Assembly: GCA_024710905.1 (NCBI GenBank)
Contig: JANJTV010000121.1
Coordinates: 1 to 38,946, forward strand
Source: Anaerolineales bacterium
Lineage (GTDB): Bacteria; Chloroflexota; Anaerolineae; Anaerolineales; Villigracilaceae
Direction of reading: 5' to 3'
Length of the DNA: 38,946 nucleotides
Part shown: piece by piece, positions 1 through 6,424 of the stretch
How positions within the stretch are numbered: the stretch's first letter is position 1
How the letters are laid out: each line of letters starts with the position of its first letter
Position numbers and translations under genes: made by a program
The notes under the pieces: generated by a model
Database searches by the model: none
Told to the model about the DNA's origin: nothing
The model's input: the letters and a program-made list of their open reading frames with translations, nothing else

Positions 1-472
1 CCAGGCCCATTTCGTAGCCAAACTGGCGGTAGTAGTAGGGGATGCCGGTAATGCCCTGCACCAGTTCGCCGCGCTCCTGGCTCCACTGATGGGCAATCTC
101 AAACTGTTTCTGAATCAGGCGTTTGTGGCGGTATTCGGGCAGGGTGCCGACCAGTTCCGGCCGCCCGGCTTTGAACGGGATGCCCTCGTAAGCCCAGGTT
201 TGCGAAATGTGATTAATGCTCGACACCACCCGCCCGGTTGTAGTTTCCTCCACCACCAGGAAGTCATCACTACCAAAGGTGGGATGCGGGCGGGTGAGCA
301 GGTCGCGCGTCCACTCGCCAATGCGGGGCTCTGGCTTTTCCGGCCCGCCATCACTGTGTATCATACTGTTGAATTCGGCCAGCCTGTCGGCATCGGCCGG
401 GGTGCTGCGGCGCAGGATTAACCCGTCGCCGAGGTCTTGTAAAATGTTCGTTTGTTGTAAGTGCGTACTCAT
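1..472 (-). CDS. GNAT-family N-acetyltransferase, 3' end cut by window edge
   Basis: The frame starts at the ATG read from 472 and stays open for 157 codons to the window edge, so the C-terminus is missing. The start is supported by an AAAGG box a dozen bases upstream. The N-terminus (MSTHLQQTN) leads into a first GNAT strand of the GLILRRSTPADADRL type, and later residues GTLPEYRHKRLIQKQF match the acetyl-CoA-binding helix region (normally R/Q-x-x-G-x-G/A, here degenerate). ITGIPYYYRQFGYEMG is the typical GNAT C-terminal strand-helix. The substrate cannot be read. It lies 14 nt behind the HAD gene and belongs to the same minus-strand run. The bases just before its ATG (AAAACATC) are identical to those before the tandem GNAT gene at 3557, which suggests a duplicated start region. 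Confidence 0.8.
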   Translation of the reverse strand, partial: MSTHLQQTNILQDLGDGLILRRSTPADADRLAEFNSMIHSDGGPEKPEPRIGEWTRDLLTRPHPTFGSDDFLVVEETTTGRVVSSINHISQTWAYEGIPFKAGRPELVGTLPEYRHKRLIQKQFEIAHQWSQERGELVQGITGIPYYYRQFGYEMGL

Positions 473-486
473 GATGTTTTGCCTTT

Positions 487-1095
487 TTAGTTCAATAGCG
501 CCTTCACTTCGCCCAGGGCCTGTTCGGTGTTCTTGAAATGAATGCCGTGCATGCCGAGGGCGTTACAGGCGTGGATGTTTTCAATGAAATCATCCACGAA
601 AATGGATTGGTTGGCCTTGGCATCCAGCGCAGCCAGGGCGTGATGGTAAATACCCGGCAGGGGTTTGGCCATACGTACTTCGGCTGAAATGATCATTTGG
701 TCGAAGGCGTCGTCAAATTTTTCGCGCAGAATCCACGGGCGCAGGCCGTCCCAGGCGTTGCTGATCAGCCCGATTTTGTACTGCCCGCGCAGCCCGCGCA
801 GGAAATCCACAATCTGCCAGTCGATCTTGTCGCCGCTAAAGAACTGGTCTGAAATACGCCCGGCCTCGTTGGACGAAACGCCCAACCGTCGGGTGACAGC
901 CTGCCAGTGGGCCTGCTCGGTGATGGCGCCGACGCTGGCGCGCGCGGCGGTGCCAAACGGTCCGCCGCCAAAGACGACATGTTCGATGCCGGTGTAATCC
1001 AGGCCAAATTCGCGGCCCAGCTCACTGCGTGGCGTTTTATCCTCGGTGCGCAGAATCACCCCGCCGAGGTCAAAGTAGATGGCTTTGATGGTCAT
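487..1095 (-). CDS. HAD-superfamily hydrolase (HAD-IA / YihX-like phosphatase)
   Basis: This 202-residue protein has all four HAD motifs. Motif I is YFDLGGV, with nucleophile Asp9 and Gly in place of the usual second Asp, as seen in YihX-type members. Motif II is LISNAW with Ser112, motif III is Lys144-Pro145, and motif IV is FVDDF with Asp168/Asp169. A helical cap follows motif I, as expected for subfamily IA. The family hydrolyses small phosphomonoesters in the cytoplasm; the substrate cannot be deduced here. The gene sits 12 nt after the zinc-ribbon gene and 14 nt before the partial GNAT, so co-transcription is likely. Confidence 0.85.
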   Translation of the reverse strand: MTIKAIYFDLGGVILRTEDKTPRSELGREFGLDYTGIEHVVFGGGPFGTAARASVGAITEQAHWQAVTRRLGVSSNEAGRISDQFFSGDKIDWQIVDFLRGLRGQYKIGLISNAWDGLRPWILREKFDDAFDQMIISAEVRMAKPLPGIYHHALAALDAKANQSIFVDDFIENIHACNALGMHGIHFKNTEQALGEVKALLN

Positions 1096-1107
1096 ACGCT
1101 GCGACGT

Positions 1108-1305
1108 CTACCCAAAATTCAGCATGCGCCGGTGAATTGGGCTCATCTGGAAGTGACGGCGGGTGACTTTTATAGCCCGACGACACTTGGGGCAATAGGC
1201 GTCGTAGTGGGCAGTTTTGTCGGCCTTAAAGGCTTCCAGGGCTTCGTTGACCTGTTCCTTGCTGAGCGAAAAGGGCGTGGAGCAAAATGAGCATTTGAGT
1301 TGCAT
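1108..1305 (-). CDS. small zinc-ribbon protein
   Basis: This is a 65-residue protein with a CSFC pair at residues 5-8 and a CPKC pair at 38-41. The four cysteines are spaced like a zinc ribbon or rubredoxin-like knuckle, separated by a helix rich in Glu and Ala. The C-terminus is basic (KVTRRHFQMSPIHRR). The ATG at 1305 follows a good Shine-Dalgarno (GGAGGACAAC) and lies 14 nt after the rtcB stop, so it is probably translated from the same message. I do not recognise a characterised family. A nucleic-acid- or ribosome-binding role is a guess based only on the ribbon and the basic tail. Confidence 0.7.
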   Translation of the reverse strand: MQLKCSFCSTPFSLSKEQVNEALEAFKADKTAHYDAYCPKCRRAIKVTRRHFQMSPIHRRMLNFG

Positions 1306-1319
1306 GTTGTCCTCCAGGA

Positions 1320-2495
1320 CTAATCTTTATATGGGTCGAATTCATTTTCACCGGCCATTGCGACGCCCATTGGTCTGAGCGTATGAATAATGCGGATGGT
1401 GTTGCTATGTTGGCGCAACACATCTGGCAGGCGTTTATAACAATGGGGCGATTCATCGGTGCCAGCGCCGCGCAGCTCCACCCCCTGGCCTGTCACCCAG
1501 GTCATCATCATTTCCCGGCTGACAGACCCTGGCGAAATGACATCACCTGTTTTACGGTTGATCTTGCCACGGGCGGCGGTGCGGCTCATTACGCGGCCGG
1601 CACCATGTACGGTGGAATACAGCGCAGTTTTGGATTCTTCCGAATCCACCCCTTCAAGGATAACAGAAATATCACCCATTGACCCACCCACAAATCCGCG
1701 CTGGCCGGGGAAGGCCGGGGTGGCACCTTTTCGTACCACCCAGACTTCCATGCCATTGTGTTCTTCCTGCCAGGCAAAGTTATGGTGGTTATGCACTTCC
1801 TCCAGAATGGTTGCGCCCAGCAGGCGGGACACTTCAGCGCAGACCCAGTCACGCCCGGCATAGGCATATCGCCCGGCCAGTTGCATGCAGGCCAGGTAGT
1901 CTGCGCCGAGGTGCGAACGGGTTGAAAGCACCAGCGGTTCAACATCCATACCGTCCTGCGCGCCGCCCGCTTCAAGGAAAAAAGTGGCAGTTTTATGCCC
2001 CAGCCCGCGTGAGCCGAAATGTACACCCACCCAGGCGCGGCCCTGCTCATCTTCAAACAGGTCCACGTAATGATTGCCGGAGCCAATGGTGCCGAGTTGT
2101 TCTTGCGCCAGTTGTTTCAGCGAGCGCACGGCGGGCAGTTTCCAGGTTGGGTCGTCAAACAGGTCGTGGTCCACTCGGATGTTGTTCTTGCGGCCCATGC
2201 CAAAAGAGAGATGCTTCCAGATGGCATCCATGATGCTGGAAATCTCCTTGCGCAGTTCGGCAGCCGGGATGTCGAGCAGGACGGCTTTGTTGCCGCAGGC
2301 GATGTCGAAGCCGACTCCCGAGGGGCTGATGGCGTCGTAATAGGCCAGCACCCCGCCGATGGGAACAGCATAGCCTTTATGGTGATCGGCCATCAGTGCG
2401 GCAGACTGGGCGCTACGGGCACAGGTTTCGATTTGCTGCAGCGCCGAGGGGTCTATTGGGTCGCCCCAGATGGGGATGCCGTTTATTGTTTTCAT
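1320..2495 (-). CDS. rtcB: RtcB-family RNA-splicing ligase
   Basis: This 391-residue protein has the full RtcB signature set. It includes MADHHKGYAVPIGGV near the N-terminus and GVGFDIACGNK with metal ligands Asp64 and Cys67. Further motifs are GTIGSGNHYVDL (His142), GVHFGSRGLGHK (His159) and VHNHHNF (His235). STVHGAGRVMSR carries His297, the residue that becomes guanylylated in characterised RtcBs. Known RtcB joins 2',3'-cyclic phosphate ends to 5'-OH ends using GTP and Mn, acting in tRNA splicing or in RNA repair. In bacteria a repair role is usual. It is slightly shorter than classical RtcB, and no archease gene is seen nearby. It lies between the acetyltransferases and the zinc-ribbon/HAD genes, so it may be expressed under the same attenuator; the 75-nt gap upstream could also hold its own promoter. 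Confidence 0.95.
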   Translation of the reverse strand: MKTINGIPIWGDPIDPSALQQIETCARSAQSAALMADHHKGYAVPIGGVLAYYDAISPSGVGFDIACGNKAVLLDIPAAELRKEISSIMDAIWKHLSFGMGRKNNIRVDHDLFDDPTWKLPAVRSLKQLAQEQLGTIGSGNHYVDLFEDEQGRAWVGVHFGSRGLGHKTATFFLEAGGAQDGMDVEPLVLSTRSHLGADYLACMQLAGRYAYAGRDWVCAEVSRLLGATILEEVHNHHNFAWQEEHNGMEVWVVRKGATPAFPGQRGFVGGSMGDISVILEGVDSEESKTALYSTVHGAGRVMSRTAARGKINRKTGDVISPGSVSREMMMTWVTGQGVELRGAGTDESPHCYKRLPDVLRQHSNTIRIIHTLRPMGVAMAGENEFDPYKD

Positions 2496-2570
2496 GGCGG
2501 CACTTTCTTTCTCTTCCGGGTACCGATCTGGCAGTGAAATTTGTGTTTCTTCTATGATACCTATATTTGG

Positions 2571-3557
2571 TTAAGTTTCATCTTCCTGTTCTGCTTTGCG
2601 GCCAGGGCGTAACACTTGTTCGTAGTGAACATAAACTTTGTCCTGGGACATGCCCGCCCGTTCGTACAGGCGGGTCGCGCCGGTCAGGCTGTCGCTGTCC
2701 ACCGTCAGTGCGACGATGTTTTGCCCGCGCTGGTGGAAGGAGAGGAAGGCCTGTTGCAGCAGGTACAGACCAAGGCCGCGTTTACGCCAGGCGCGGCGCA
2801 CGCCGAGGGTGGAGATCCAGCCATATTCTTCCATACTGCGGCACAGGGCGTACCCGGCAATCTGATTGCCATCCCAGGCTACCAGCCAGAGCGAGGGGTC
2901 GAGTTTCTGTTCCACGGTGCGGCTATAGACAAATTGCTCATAGCTGCGTGGGACAAATCCCCAGTGGTCAGAAAAGGCTTCATTGTGTGCGTCGTAGAGC
3001 AGGCGCATATGTGCTGCAAGGTCAAAGGGCAGGATCGAAATACCCTCCGGCGCGGGGACAGGCAGCGGGGGAGCCTGCATGTGGATTTTCATCTTCCAGA
3101 AGTAACGCGTGGCTTCAAACCCTTCGTTCTGGAGCAGGATGTGCGCTTCCGTTTCATCGTTGCTGATGGCTGCGGAGAGGGTGACCTGCAGGCCTGGTTC
3201 GGCCCGTTGCAGGTGGCCGTTGGCCCAGGTTTTGAGCCAGCCGAGCATGGCGGTGCCGATGCCGAGGTTTTTGTACTCCGGATGGACGTAGCCGTCGCCT
3301 TGCAGGTCAACGTGTTTTATGCGCTGGTAGGCTTCTTCGTAGCCAACGACCTGTCCGTTGGGGGCGGTGACAATGCAGGCATCGGTGGCGATGTTGACGC
3401 CCGGTTCGTGCCAGGAGGCTTCGAGTTCGTCGAGGTGCAGGGCAATCAGCGGATCATTGTGGTTTTTGGCTTCGGCTTCGCTGATGGCAACCACACCGGG
3501 AAGGTCTTCAAGGCGGGCCGGACGCAGTTCGTAACCAGGGGGCAGGGTGTGTGTCAT
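2571..3557 (-). CDS. tandem GNAT-domain acetyltransferase
   Basis: The protein has 328 residues from the ATG at 3557, preceded by CGGAGAAAC. A longer reading to 3872 exists, but it runs antisense-like through the upstream gene and lacks GNAT character. Two GNAT folds are fused. The first half contains GYVHPEYKNLGIGTAML, an acetyl-CoA loop of the R/Q-x-x-G-x-G/A type. The second half contains LGVRRAWRKRGLGLYLLQQAF and a C-terminal ATRLYERAGM, the classical motif A and motif B. Tandem GNATs include mycothiol synthase and several drug or peptide acetyltransferases, but the substrate is unknown here. It is the third gene behind the leader at 4715-4976. Confidence 0.88.
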   Translation of the reverse strand: MTHTLPPGYELRPARLEDLPGVVAISEAEAKNHNDPLIALHLDELEASWHEPGVNIATDACIVTAPNGQVVGYEEAYQRIKHVDLQGDGYVHPEYKNLGIGTAMLGWLKTWANGHLQRAEPGLQVTLSAAISNDETEAHILLQNEGFEATRYFWKMKIHMQAPPLPVPAPEGISILPFDLAAHMRLLYDAHNEAFSDHWGFVPRSYEQFVYSRTVEQKLDPSLWLVAWDGNQIAGYALCRSMEEYGWISTLGVRRAWRKRGLGLYLLQQAFLSFHQRGQNIVALTVDSDSLTGATRLYERAGMSQDKVYVHYEQVLRPGRKAEQEDET

Positions 3558-3585
3558 GATGTTTTGTTTCTCCGTTGCTGTTGCT

Positions 3586-4146
3586 TTATTGATTGGTGGA
3601 CAGCCAGTCTTCGCGCAGGATGCCCATGAACAGGATGTCGTAGCGCCTGTCGTTGCGCAGCATGGCTTCTTTTTCGCGGCCTTCCATTTTGAAACCGGCC
3701 TTGAGATAAGATTTGACGGCGCGTTCGTTATATTCGAAGACATTGAGCGAGACGCGGTGCAGGTTGAGCTCCATGAAAGCGTAGCGCAGGATGAGCTGCA
3801 TGGCTTCCGTGCCATAGCCTTTGCCCCAGTAGTCTGGTTCGCCAATGCCGATACCGACGAAGGTATCACCATGCACAGACATGGATTCTCCGTCCAAGCC
3901 GACGAAACCGATTACTTTCTCGTCTTTGAGCATCTGGATGTTGAACTCATACGCCAGCCAGTCTTCGATATGTTTTTCGATCCACTCCTGGGTCATTTTG
4001 GTGGAGTAGAGCGTGGCGGGCATGGTATCGAGTAGGCGGCCAAACTCGCTGTTGTTGCGCCAGCGGGCCCAGGCTGTTGAGGATGTTTCTGGTTCTACGG
4101 CCACCAGGCGGACGAGTTTGCCGGTCAGCAGGTCAGTTTTAATCAT
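3586..4146 (-). CDS. GNAT acetyltransferase, RimJ/RimL-like
   Basis: The protein has 186 residues, starting at the ATG read from 4146, which overlaps the end of the upstream gene by 8 bp. That overlap fixes the start better than a longer in-frame reading to 4251. The motif GEPDYWGKGYGTEAM is the acetyl-CoA-binding loop. The following FMELNLHRVSLNVFEYNERAVKSYLKAGF is written here only in outline: it is the Asn-helix hallmark of the RimJ/RimL (Acetyltransf_3) subfamily. That subfamily modifies protein N-termini, ribosomal proteins or small amines and antibiotics. The next gene upstream is a close paralogue that shares the same FMELNLHR stretch. Confidence 0.9.
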   Translation of the reverse strand: MIKTDLLTGKLVRLVAVEPETSSTAWARWRNNSEFGRLLDTMPATLYSTKMTQEWIEKHIEDWLAYEFNIQMLKDEKVIGFVGLDGESMSVHGDTFVGIGIGEPDYWGKGYGTEAMQLILRYAFMELNLHRVSLNVFEYNERAVKSYLKAGFKMEGREKEAMLRNDRRYDILFMGILREDWLSTNQ

Positions 4147-4714
4147 GGATGTGCTCCTTTTTCCAATCGGCGGCCAGCAAGCCGAGGCGCAGGCTGTCCC
4201 AGCGGCGGCCGTCGCGGGCAAAAACTTCGCGGCGGCGCACTTCTTCGACAAACCCGGCAGATTTGAACAGTTCGATGGCGGGCAGGTTGTATTCCGGGAT
4301 GATGGCCGACAGCCGGTGCAGGTTTAACTCCATGAAGGCATAGTTGAGCAGCAGGAGGAGGGCCTCGCGGCCATATCCCTTGCGGCGGTCTTCCGGCAGG
4401 CCAATGCCGAGGCGAATGCAGGCCACCTGGGCGGGCCAAGCAATCCAGTAGACTTCACCGAAACCCAGCAGGCGGCTGTCTTCCTTCGCGCGGATGCGAA
4501 AGTGGAACAGCTCTTGCTCATCAACTTCTTTTTCGATTTCCTCGTATTTCTTCTTAATCTGGAAGACCGAGAGTGGGCGCAGCCTGCCAGCGGGGAACAT
4601 GCGGCCAAAGGCTTCGTCGTGCGTCCAGCGCGTTTCAATGGCGGGGTCGTTTTCACGATCGATGGCGCCCAGTGAAATGATCTTTCCGGAAAATAGCGGT
4701 GTGTTGATACTCAT
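4139..4714 (-). CDS. GNAT acetyltransferase, RimJ/RimL-like, first gene after attenuator
   Basis: The protein has 191 residues from the ATG at 4714, preceded by a Shine-Dalgarno (CAGGAGCAAGAAAG). Earlier in-frame starts lie inside the terminator hairpins and are unlikely. GIGLPEDRRKGYGREAL is the acetyl-CoA loop, and NYAFMELNLHRLSAIIPEYN followed by ELFKSAGF is the RimJ/RimL-type C-terminal half. It is a paralogue of the overlapping downstream gene, sharing FMELNLHR, so the pair looks like a tandem duplication. It is the first structural gene behind the leader peptide and double terminator, and therefore the most direct target of that control. The leader architecture suggests a substrate linked to translation stress, but that is inference. 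Confidence 0.9.
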   Translation of the reverse strand: MSINTPLFSGKIISLGAIDRENDPAIETRWTHDEAFGRMFPAGRLRPLSVFQIKKKYEEIEKEVDEQELFHFRIRAKEDSRLLGFGEVYWIAWPAQVACIRLGIGLPEDRRKGYGREALLLLLNYAFMELNLHRLSAIIPEYNLPAIELFKSAGFVEEVRRREVFARDGRRWDSLRLGLLAADWKKEHIHD

Positions 4715-4744
4715 CTTTCTTGCTCCTGTGTTGAAAAACAAAAC

Positions 4745-4766
4745 GGCCACGGGCGCGCCCATGACC
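4745..4766 (-). terminator. leader terminator hairpin T2
   Basis: On the minus strand, GGTCATGGG and CCCGTGGCC form a 9-bp stem (two G-U pairs) around a CGCG loop. It is followed by GTTTTGTTTTTC. It ends about 30 nt before the GNAT start codon, so it would block entry into the gene cluster. Confidence 0.75.
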
Positions 4767-4783
4767 GGAAATGCAAACAAAAA

Positions 4784-4811
4784 GGCCACGGGGCAGGTGC
4801 GCTCCGTGGCC
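4784..4811 (-). terminator. leader terminator hairpin T1
   Basis: On the minus strand, GGCCACGG and CCGTGGCC form a perfect 8-bp stem around a 12-nt loop, followed at once by TTTTTGTTT. The 3' arm can pair instead with the 5' arm of T2. Confidence 0.8.
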
Positions 4812-4833
4812 GGGGATTCAAGAAGGGGTCTTG

Positions 4834-4905
4834 TTACCGACGTACAGGCGCACTACGACAAGGATTTCCGAACTCGGATGTTTTGCGAATAAAAAAGAAC
4901 ATCAT
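4834..4905 (-). CDS. leader peptide (23 codons) of the attenuator
   Basis: An AAAGGAG box at 4922-4916 lies 10 nt before ATG-ATG at 4905. The ORF reads MMFFFIRKTSEFGNP, then CRSAPVRR, then TAA. Three consecutive Phe codons followed by Ile-Arg-Lys open the peptide. The last third of the ORF contains the segment complementary to its own ribosome-binding region. The stop codon is 22 nt before terminator T1, and a small CAAGA/TCTTG hairpin sits in that gap. The position and the strong ribosome-binding site argue for real translation. The peptide either senses Phe/Arg charging, as amino-acid attenuators do, or stalls with a ribosome-targeting drug, as resistance-gene leaders do. Confidence 0.7.
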   Translation of the reverse strand: MMFFFIRKTSEFGNPCRSAPVRR

Positions 4906-4946
4906 GGGTAGTGCGCTCCTTTCGTCAAGATTTTGTTACAGACCGC

Positions 4947-4976
4947 AGTTTAACACGCGATTCTTGAATGCGTCAA
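4947..4976 (-). promoter_or_regulatory. promoter of the leader/GNAT cluster
   Basis: The minus strand carries TTGACG (4976-4971), an 18-nt spacer and TAAACT (4952-4947), with TG one base before the -10 (extended -10). Transcription would start near 4940. The same TTGACG-N18 layout precedes tRNA-Pro at 37816-37845. Confidence 0.65.
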
Positions 4977-5008
4977 GGTTTGGGCAGTCGGGTGTTGAAG
5001 TGGCTGGC

Positions 5009-6022
5009 TTACTGAACCCCAGTGAAGATGAATCCGTCCATCAATTGCTGCAGGATTTGGCGGGCCTGGCCTTCCTTGCCCTCTGTGAAGACCTCTTCAT
5101 TGATGTCTGTCAACGTCAGCGGAGCCTGGAAGTTTTTCCCGCCATTCCCGGCGAGCAATTGCGGCCAGACGGTCTGCATGGCCTCGAGGTAATTGGGCTG
5201 CAGGGTAACCACCCAGCCATTGACTTCGATGGGCGGGGTTTGCATGCCGATGACAAAGATGCCAACCGTGTTCAGGTACTCTAGCAGTTCGGGGATGGCC
5301 ACGGCATCCTGGATGAACATGGTTTCCACTCTGTTGCGGATCAGGTAATCGGCGTAAGCGCCATATTCGTTTGGTTTGGCGTCAGCCGGGATCTCTATAA
5401 CCAGTGGATAATCCAGGAAGGGTCCGGCCAGTGGGTTGCACAGCCCGCAGAAGAACTCCTGCCCCACCTGGAAGGCGGTATAGGCATTGCGACCGGCCGG
5501 GTCATCCTTGCGGATGATGATACCGGTGTGGAAGTCCTCCGTGATCATGGCGCTGATATACCCGGCCATGAAGGCCTGCTGGTCAATGCGGATGCCATCC
5601 CCGCCCAGTACGCTGATGTTGCCGCCAGCCGCGATGCCCGGGATGTTGACTGCCAGGAATTGAGCCTGCGGCGCGGCAGCTGCCAGAGTGGCAATGCCGG
5701 GATCAGAGACCAGGGCCACCACTACTTTTAAGGATGGGTCAAGAGTCGCCGGGTCCAGGCTGTTCAGCACCTGGAAGCGCATGCTCTGGGCCTGGGCCAG
5801 GTCGTAAATGGCTGTCTGGTAGGCTTGCGATAGTTCGTGGTTGGCATCGGCGGGAACAAGCAGCACGGCCAGTGGCAGGCCGGGGGTAGGGGTGAAAACG
5901 GGGGTTGGCTCGGCGGTGGCGCTGGGTTCAACAGTGGGAGCGCCTTCCTCGGTGGGGGCAGCAGACCCGCCACAGGCGGCCAGCAGCAAAGCGATCAACA
6001 GGATTAGGAATTTCGTGCGCAC
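5009..6022 (-). CDS. BMP-family (PnrA-like) substrate-binding lipoprotein
   Basis: This 337-residue protein has a lipoprotein signal, MRTKFLILLIALLLAAC, with the lipobox cysteine at residue 17. A low-complexity Ala/Pro/Thr/Glu linker (about 20-50) then spaces the domain from the membrane. The globular part resembles the BMP / purine-nucleoside-binding fold. It opens with LAVLLVPADANHELSQ, and it has GDGIRIDQQAFMAGYISAMI in the middle, the equivalent of the GxxAG-Y-LAG signature. Such proteins feed ABC importers of nucleosides, but no permease or ATPase lies nearby, so it is an orphan receptor here. It is the last gene of the def-recF-cupin run. Confidence 0.82.
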   Translation of the reverse strand: MRTKFLILLIALLLAACGGSAAPTEEGAPTVEPSATAEPTPVFTPTPGLPLAVLLVPADANHELSQAYQTAIYDLAQAQSMRFQVLNSLDPATLDPSLKVVVALVSDPGIATLAAAAPQAQFLAVNIPGIAAGGNISVLGGDGIRIDQQAFMAGYISAMITEDFHTGIIIRKDDPAGRNAYTAFQVGQEFFCGLCNPLAGPFLDYPLVIEIPADAKPNEYGAYADYLIRNRVETMFIQDAVAIPELLEYLNTVGIFVIGMQTPPIEVNGWVVTLQPNYLEAMQTVWPQLLAGNGGKNFQAPLTLTDINEEVFTEGKEGQARQILQQLMDGFIFTGVQ

Positions 6023-6049
6023 GGGTATCTCTCCATTAAATTAGTGAAT

Positions 6050-6412
6050 CTAGCAGTTTTCATCCAGGACTTTGATTTCATCGGGCTTGTTGGGCACGAT
6101 GCACAGGAATTCGAAGGGTTCGTTGCCGGTGTTCTCATAAAAATGCGGCGCGCCTTCAGGGATGAAAACCACATCCCCGGCCCTCACTTCGTAGGTTTGG
6201 CCGTTGATGCCAATACGGGCCTGGCCGCGCAGCACGTATTGTTCATGCTCCACCTTGTTGGTGTGCAATGGCATGCCGCCACCCGGCTGCATGGAAAACT
6301 TGCGCAGCGCAAAGTTGGGGCCTTCCTCGGTAGAAATCAGTACCTGGATGGTGGTGTCTCGTCCGGCGGCGACCTGCCTGGCTTCCACATCCACAGCATG
6401 TTTTACAGTCAT
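6050..6412 (-). CDS. single-domain cupin protein
   Basis: This 120-residue protein has both cupin motifs. Motif 1 is MPLHTNKVEHEQYVLRGQA, giving His and Glu metal ligands. Motif 2 is GDVVFIPEGAPHFYEN, with the second-motif His. The C-terminal strand is FEFLCIVPNKPDEI. Small cupins of this kind bind a divalent metal and act as isomerases, dioxygenases or sensors; the substrate is not evident. It has a strong Shine-Dalgarno (AAAGGAGGTTCCC) and starts 12 nt after the recF stop, so it is probably in the def-recF operon. Confidence 0.88.
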   Translation of the reverse strand: MTVKHAVDVEARQVAAGRDTTIQVLISTEEGPNFALRKFSMQPGGGMPLHTNKVEHEQYVLRGQARIGINGQTYEVRAGDVVFIPEGAPHFYENTGNEPFEFLCIVPNKPDEIKVLDENC

Positions 6413-6424
6413 TGGGAACCTCCT

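Larger units (their letters stand above)
4715..4940 (-). promoter_or_regulatory. putative ribosome-mediated transcription attenuator (5' leader)
   Basis: This leader of about 225 nt lies between the promoter and the first GNAT gene and carries a 23-codon ORF. Beyond it, four segments can pair alternatively. Segment 1 (4811-4804) pairs with segment 2 (4791-4784) to give terminator T1. Segment 3 (4766-4758) pairs with segment 4 (4753-4745) to give terminator T2. Segment 2 can instead pair with segment 3 over 8 bp (six Watson-Crick, two G-U), which would destroy both terminators. The leader ORF's own ribosome-binding region (4916-4908) is perfectly complementary over 9 nt to 4856-4848 inside the ORF. 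That inner segment can also pair over 6 nt with 4802-4797 in the T1 loop. Ribosome position on the leader ORF should therefore decide termination. Confidence 0.75.

Noticed and set aside
2616-3629. 337-codon plus-strand frame
   Set aside because: It is antisense to the tandem GNAT gene, and its product shows no domain or start signal.
3558-3872. N-terminal extension of the tandem GNAT gene
   Set aside because: These 105 codons run antisense-like through the upstream GNAT and have no GNAT sequence. The ATG at 3557 has a Shine-Dalgarno.
4715-4976. T-box or metabolite riboswitch in the GNAT leader
   Set aside because: No T-box sequence (AGGGTGGAACCGCG-like) or other recognisable aptamer core was seen. 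The leader ORF plus four-segment pairing explains the region better.
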